From contig NC_063265.1 in the NCBI RefSeq assembly GCF_019578655.1, forward strand, positions 20,880,285-20,944,284: a stretch of 64,000 nucleotides of DNA, written 5' to 3'. The notes beneath the pieces were generated by a model, which made no database searches, was not told the origin of the DNA, and was given only the letters and a program-made list of their open reading frames with translations. Positions within the stretch are counted from its first letter, which is position 1; every line of letters begins with the position of its first letter. Below, in pieces: positions 58,347 through 64,000 of the stretch. Source of the DNA: Ricinus communis (Eukaryota > Streptophyta > Magnoliopsida > Malpighiales > Euphorbiaceae). The position numbers were made by a program, and so were the translations under genes.

Positions 58347-59373
58347 TTTGGTATCAGAGCTTTGGCTCTTAAATCAGGTTATTTATCCATTTTCTTTAAG
58401 TTTTGTTTGTTTTCCTTGAGTTCTTGATATTGTTCTTGAAGTATTCTTGGTATTCTTAAGATCTACATTGTTTAGTTCTTGATTCTTGTAGTTTTTGATT
58501 CTGATTCAAAAAAAAAAATGAAACAAGAAAAGAAAAATATCAGATCCGAATTAGCAAAAAAAAAAAAAGGAATAGGTCTGATTGGTTTGATTGTCTTTGT
58601 TAGTGGAAAAAACGTATTTGGTGTTGAAATCATTGTTCTTGGGGTGATTATATAGATATTAGGGTTGTTAAAAGGTTTAGGGAGATTTTCACAATCCTAC
58701 ATAAATAAGGATTTGGTGACTGTTTGGGAAGATTCAAAGGGACATTAAATTCCAATGACCTGAGCCCTATACATACCATCTTATTTGAATTGATTCAACT
58801 CTAAATTCATTTTTGTCCTTTATTTATTCTCCTCTTTGTGTGTCTTTTGAGTTTGGGCAGATTTGACACATTTAAAGCATAAAGAGGTAACCTTCTTTCT
58901 TGATCAACCTTCTTTATGATTTTTGCTTCCTAAATCCGTTCCTTCTTTTTCTATTTCAAGCTGAACTGCATCTTTCTTGTTTCTTACATCTAGATTGTTT
59001 CTTCATATGTCATTTGCATTCGTTTGAAGTTTTCGCTTGTTTGTAGTCCTAATTTTATTGAAAGCGTGACTAATTGTTTAATTTTCTTGACTTTTGCGTT
59101 TTGCCTCAACTAAGCTTTTTAGATCATAATTCTTGGTGCATTGCAAGCATAGTGAAATAACTTGATGTGTGGTTATTGATTCACATAAGAATCCTTGAAA
59201 ACAAGGCCGAGTGGTGTGAGTTTTCGGCCTTGTGTGATCATTCTTGATTGTGCGAAACACGAGTGACCATCCCCATTAATTGAGAGTAAACACGTGAGGG
59301 AGTGTTGGTGAGGTCCTTAATTTTCTTCGATTTATTTTTTTTTTCTTTATTGCATACTAACTCTTATTGCAGC

Positions 59374-60500
59374 ATGTCAAGTGGTTCTAGTGGAGGTAAT
59401 AATGTGCCAACTACCCAAGCATACCCACAAAGACAAATGCATAAAAATGAGAGGGTGCATAAGAAATATGAATGAGCAAATGGAGAGGTTGCAACTTGAC
59501 ATGGCAGCCCAACGAAGGGAAATGACAACCAATCAACAAGCCATTATGGACCAAATTAATGCACTTGCCCGAGGTATAGGAAATAGGCTTAATGAAGGGG
59601 GGAATGTGCAAGGTGATCATGGGCAGCCAATTGGGGTGAATGAGGATGATTTTGATGAGGGTTTTGAGGAGTATGATAATGCAGCCTATGGTGGGGTTGG
59701 TAGAGGCATGGGTAGAGGAGCTAGGAGATACCAAAATCTTAGTAGAGTTAGAGGACACTTTGGTGGTGAGTTTGGTGGTTATGGGAACTATGATGATATT
59801 GATAGGAACTTAGGTAGTATCAAACTTAGTATTCCTACCTTCTTGGGAAAAACTGATCCGAAGGCATATTTGGAGTGGGAAAAGCGAGTTGACCTTATCT
59901 TTGATTGCCATAACTTTTCAGAGGAGAAAAATGTGAAATTGGTGGTTACCCAATTTAGTGACTATGCTATAGTTTGGTGGGATCAGTTGGTGGTTAGTAG
60001 GAGGAGGAACATGGAAGAGCCTATTGGTAGTTGGATTGCACTCAAAACTATCATGAGAAGGCGTTTTGTACCCATTACCATAGGGAGTTACATCAAAGAC
60101 TCCAATCTTTGAGGCAAGGTACAAGGAGTGTTGAGGATTTTTATAAGGAGATGGAAATGCTCATGACTAGGGCTGATTTGGATGAGGATAGAGAAGCTAC
60201 CATGGCACGATTCATTGGTGGGCTTAATAAGGAGATTGCTGATAGGGTAGAGTTGCAACATTATGTGGAGCTTGAGGAGTTAGTTCACCTTGGAATGAAG
60301 TCGGAAAAGCAACTAAAACCTAGAGGAGAAGGTTTGAATATAAGGGCACTTGAGTGGGAGGCCACATTAGTCTAATTCTTGGAAAGGAGGTAAGAAAGGT
60401 GATGATAAGGTTATTCCCAATGACAACAAAGGGAAAAGCATTCCAGGCAACAAAGACACATCTAAACTAGAAATTAACAAAGAAAAGAATAGAGACATCA
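59374..60500 (+). pseudogene. gypsy C gag
   Basis: Begins MSSGSSGGNNVPTTQAY just after a TATTGCAG acceptor-like site. A frame change near 59,450 moves into MNEQMERLQLDMAAQRREM. The gag core reads IKLSIPTFLGKTDPKAYLEW, VTQFSDYAIVWWDQL and, after a second frame change near 60,065, QRLQSLRQGTRSVEDFYKEM and RFIGGLNKEIADRVELQ. A Gly/Arg-rich stretch precedes the core. At least three disruptions. Confidence 0.88.
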
Positions 60501-61168
60501 AGTGTTTCAAATGCTTGGGGCGTGGCCATATTGCTTCACAATGTCCAAACAAGCGGGCAATGGTGGCTAGAGACCATGGGGAGATTGAAATAGCAAGTGA
60601 AGAGAGTGATAATGATGATGAGATTCCACAATTGGAAGACGGCAGCGATGATTGCATTGAGGGTCCTATGGGAGGTGAGCTCTTGGTGGCTAGGCGCACA
60701 CTAAGTGTTCAAATGAAGGAAGATGATACCTTGGAGCGGCAAAGAGACAACATTTTCCACACAAGATGCCATGAACAAGGTAAGACTTGTCTTGTTATTA
60801 TTGATGGTGGTAGTTGTACAAATGTTACTAGCACTTTAATGGTTGAAAAATTGGGTTTAAATCTAATTCCACATCCTAGACCTTATAAATTGTTATGGTT
60901 AAATAATTATGGTGAGATCAAAGTGAATAAGTAAGTTGTTGTACCTTTCACAATTGGTAGATATTCGGATGAGGCGCTATATGATGTAGTGCCAATGCAT
61001 GCTGGCCATATCTTGTTAGGTAGGCCATGGGAATTTGATACGAGGGCCTTCCATGATGGCTTTCTAAATAGGTACTCATTTGTGAAGGATGGGAGAAAAG
61101 TTACTTTGACACCTCTTTCTCCTAAGGAAGTGTATGATGACCAATGTAAGTTGGAAGAGAGAGCGTGA
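60501..61168 (+). pseudogene. gypsy C zinc knuckle and protease
   Basis: The CCHC knuckle CFKCLGRGHIASQC is at 60,503-60,544. An acidic linker follows, then the protease: CLVIIDGGSCTNVTSTLMVE (DGG site at about 60,803) and, past a stop at 60,932, HAGHILLGRPWEFDT. The order and the LLGRPW block are typical of plant gypsy elements. Confidence 0.88.
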
Positions 61169-61439
61169 GGCTGAAAATAACAAAAGGAGCATGAAAACCC
61201 AAAGGGTGAGATTCGACTAAAAGAGAAAACAAAGGCAAAGGGTAGTTTTTGGCTAGGGAAAGTGAAGTTAGGCATGCATTTCATTCAAGTCGGATGTTAT
61301 TTGTTGTTACTTATAAAGATGTATATTTGAACACTCACCGAACTTGATCTTTCCTTCTAGAGTGTGTTTGCTAATCTTTTGCGGGAATTTGCCGATGTCT
61401 TTCCGAGGAAATTCCAAGTGGATTACCTCCTCAAAGAGG

Positions 61440-62345
61440 GATAGAACATCAAATAGACTTCATACCCGGGGCTTCCATACCAAATAGACCAGCCTATAGA
61501 AGTAATCCAGAGGAGACAAAGGAGCTTCAAAGGCAAGTGGAAGAACTGATGTCAAAGGGGTATGTGCGTGAGAGCTTAAGTCCTTGTGCGGTTCCAGTGA
61601 TTTTGGTTCCAAAGAAGGATGGCACATTGAGAATGTCTGTGGACTGCCGTGCAATCAATAAAATAATGGTAAAGTATCGTCATCCCATTCCTAGGTTAGA
61701 TGATATGCTTGATGAGTTGCATGGTGCATGTTTGTTTACTAAGATTGATTTGCGTTCTGGTTATTATCAAATTTGCATGAAAACTGGTGATGAGTGGAAA
61801 ACGGCTTTTAAGACTAAATACGGTCTATATGAGTGGTTAGTTATGCTGTTTGGGCTTACAAATGCACCTAGTATGTTTATGAGATTGATGAACCATGTCT
61901 TGCGTGAGTGTCTTGGTAAATTTATGGTTGTGTATTTTGATGATATCTTAGTTTATTCCAAGTCCATTAATGATCATGTCATGCATGTGCGTAGGGTTCT
62001 AGACATTCTTAGGGTAGAAAAATTGTATGCCAATTTGAAAAAGTGTGCTTTTTGCGTGGATAAAGTTAATTTCCTTGGTTTCGTTGTTAGTTCAAAGGGG
62101 CTCGAGGTTGATGTGGAGAAAGTGAAAGCAACTAGGGAGTGGCCAACACCTAAAAACATTAGCCAAGTTAGGAGTTTTCATGGCTTGGCTAGTTTCTATA
62201 GGAGGTTCATTAAGGACTTTAGTAGTATAGCTGCACCTTTGAATGAAATTGTCAAGAAAAACGTTGGGTTTACTTGGGGTGATGCACAAGAACATGCTTT
62301 TAATATGCTTAAAGATAAGTTGTGTCGCTCCTTTGTTGGTTTTAC
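61440..62345 (+). pseudogene. gypsy C reverse transcriptase
   Basis: Open from 61,537 to 62,345: [50 protein letters not shown] and the catalytic [11 protein letters not shown] (YFDD at 61,933-61,944), then [13 protein letters not shown] and [14 protein letters not shown]. About 30 codons of the N-terminal part precede the ATG ([20 protein letters not shown]). A frameshift near 62,335 breaks entry to RNase H. Confidence 0.93.
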
Positions 62346-62900
62346 CTAACTTTGACAAAACCTTTGAGATTGAGTGTGATGCTAGTGGCATTGGGATTGG
62401 TGCTGTTTTGATGCAAGAAAGCGGACCTATATGCTATTTTAGTGAAAAACTAAATAGAGCGACCCAACCTATGACAAAGAACTCTATGCTTTGGTTCGGG
62501 CCTTGCAAACATGGCAACACTATTTATGGCCCAAAGAATTTGTCATCCACACGGATCGTGAGAGTTTGAAGCATCTCGAGGGCAAGACAAACTGAACCGA
62601 AGACATGCTAAGTGGATGGAATTCATTGAGACATTCCCGTATGTGATCAAATACAAGAAAGGTAAGGAGAATGTAGTTCTTTGATGCACTATCTCGAAGG
62701 TATGCTTTACTTACTACTCTTGATTCTAAATTCTTTGGGCTTCCGAGTTCATAAAAGAGTTGTATGTGAGTGATAATGATTTCAGCGGCATGTTTACAAC
62801 TTGTGCTAATGGGGCTGTTTACTGATTTTTATGTGTTTGAGGGATTTCTTTTCAAGAAAAATCGCCTTTGTATTCCTAATTGTTCTTTCGTTTGTATTGG
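62346..62900 (+). pseudogene. gypsy C RNase H and linker
   Basis: [20 protein letters not shown] and [13 protein letters not shown] are the start of gypsy RNase H. Several frame changes follow (near 62,470 and 62,590) with [20 protein letters not shown] legible only across frames. Beyond 62,700 the linker is poorly preserved. Confidence 0.8.
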
Positions 62901-63972
62901 TTAGGGAAGCATATGGGGGGCGGTTTAATGGGTCATTTTGGGGTGCAAAGACTTATGATATTCTGATTGAACATTTTTATTGGCCATGCATGAAACGTGA
63001 TGTGCATAAAATTTGTGGTCAATGCATTGTGTGTTTGAAAGCTAAGTCCAAACTGCGACCCCATGGGTTATATACACCTTTACCTATTCCCGATGTTCCT
63101 TGGACAGGATTTGTCTATGGACTTTGTGCTTGGTTTGCCGAGATCTAGGAAAGGTAAAGATAGTATATTTGTTGTTGTGGATAGGTTTAGTAAAATAGCT
63201 CACTTTATCCCTTGCCATAAAAGTGATGATCATCCATATTGCTGATTTGTTTCTTAGAAGTTGTGCGTTTGCATAGAGTACCTAAGACCATTGTTAGTGA
63301 TAGAGATGTTAAATTTCTAAGTCACTTTTGGCGTGTGCTATGGGGTAAGTTAGGAACTAAATTGCTTTATTCTACTACTTGCCATCCACGGACAGGATGG
63401 ACAAACTGAAGTTGTGAATAGGACTTTGATTCAATTGCTTCGTGCTTTGATTTCTAGGAATTTAAAATCTTGGGAGGATTTGTTGCCATATGTTGAATTT
63501 GCATATAATGCACTACACACACTTCACCATTTGAAATTGTATATGGTTTTAATCCTTTAACTCCTATTGATTTCATTCCTTTGCCTCTTAACAAGCTTGT
63601 TAGTGTTGAAGGTTCTTCTAAGGCAGATTTGGTTAAAAAGCTACACAAACAAGTTAAAGAGAGAATTGAGAAGCAAAATGCAAAAGTGGCCGAGAGGGTT
63701 AATAAAGGACAAATTCCAATGGTATTCCAACCTAGAGATTGGGTTTGGGTGCATTTTCGCAAAGAAAGGTTCCCAAATCAAAGAAAGTCTAAACTAAGTC
63801 CGAGGGGTGATGGTCCATTTCAAGTCCTTGAGAGGATCAATGACAATGCCTACAAGATTGATTTGAAAGGTGAGTATAATGTGAGTGGTACATTTAATGT
63901 AGCTGATTTGAGTCCTTTTGATGTAGGTGATGAACTTGATTCGAGGACGAATCATCCTAAAGAAGGAGGGAA
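62901..63972 (+). pseudogene. gypsy C integrase, running into the LTR
   Basis: HHCC zinc-binding region: MGHFGVQR and HFYWPCMKRDVHKICGQC with [10 protein letters not shown]. Catalytic core across frames: [50 protein letters not shown]. The C-terminal part reads WVWVHFRKERFP, SKLSPRGDGPFQVL, YNVSGTFNVADLSPFD and EGGND, which continues in phase into the LTR frame MDMAKLKD. Several frameshifts split the core. Confidence 0.9.
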
Positions 63973-64000
63973 TGATATGGACATGGCCAAGCTTAAAGAT

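Larger units (their letters stand above)
57633..64000 (+). mobile_element. Ty3/gypsy retrotransposon C (chromovirus-like), truncated by window end
   Basis: The 5' LTR is 57,633-58,346. The same start, TGATATGGACATGGCCAAGC, recurs at 63,973 after a purine tract (AAAGAAGGAGGGAA), marking the 3' LTR, of which only 28 bp lie in the window. The primer site TGGTATCAGAGC is at 58,349-58,360. Internal order gag, zinc knuckle, protease, RT, RNase H, integrase, i.e. integrase last, which is Ty3/gypsy. Frameshifts and stops split every domain, so this copy is inactive. The pol frame continues into the 3' LTR. No canonical chromodomain is visible. Confidence 0.9.

Noticed and set aside
1..64000. CRISPR arrays, rRNA, clear tRNA genes, bacterial operons
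   Set aside because: None seen; the window is plant nuclear DNA with spliced genes and plant transposons. Primer sites complementary to tRNAs occur only at LTR edges.

Overview
The window is nuclear DNA of a eudicot plant. It is AT-rich, its genes have GT-AG introns, and it is full of LTR retrotransposons and plant-type DNA transposons. The exact species cannot be fixed from the sequence; the GalLDH protein would fit a Malpighiales-like genome such as castor bean, but that is only an impression.

Three host genes are well supported. (1) A 56-residue CYSTM cysteine-rich tail-anchored peptide, plus strand, 13,407-13,961, three exons. (2) L-galactono-1,4-lactone dehydrogenase (GLDH), minus strand, 21,867-15,004, six exons and 603 residues; it carries out the last step of ascorbate synthesis in mitochondria. 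(3) A SEC14/divergent CRAL-TRIO protein, minus strand, 42,992-39,986, three exons and 261 residues. CYSTM and GLDH are convergent about 1 kb apart. All reconstructed exon phases agree. Two coding-like scraps (1-108 and 57,150-57,425, both minus) are not identified.

Layout: 1-13 kb is intergenic, with two inverted-repeat (foldback) elements and an old 0.2-kb duplication. 13.4-22 kb holds CYSTM and GLDH; intron 4 of GLDH carries an 0.83-kb hAT-like element with GC-rich ends. 22-26 kb is AT-rich with a degenerate 0.7-kb direct repeat. 26.1-39.1 kb is one decayed Ty1/copia element (A, minus strand) broken by three other elements: a deleted Athila-like Ty3/gypsy element (28,526-30,764), a Mutator-like element with a mudrA relic convergent with a GRF zinc-finger gene (about 31,298-34,836), and a CACTA (En/Spm) relic (34,837-37,746). 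40-43 kb is the SEC14-like gene. 43.8-46 kb holds a four-unit foldback element and a MITE. 46.8-54.6 kb is an old copia element (D) with a younger copia element (B, 48,711-53,899) inserted exactly within its gag; both have matching 5-bp target duplications. 54.7-56.1 kb holds two MITEs. 57,633 to the end is a Ty3/gypsy element (C) whose pol frame runs into its 3' LTR.

Most items worth a second look are in the mobile DNA: exact nested insertion points, two separate clusters of GTTC-N5-GAAC palindromes in unrelated elements, a GRF/mudrA convergent pair, and a 9-bp target TTTATTTTA used by two foldback elements. I saw no CRISPR array, rRNA, convincing tRNA gene, or clearly new multi-gene system.
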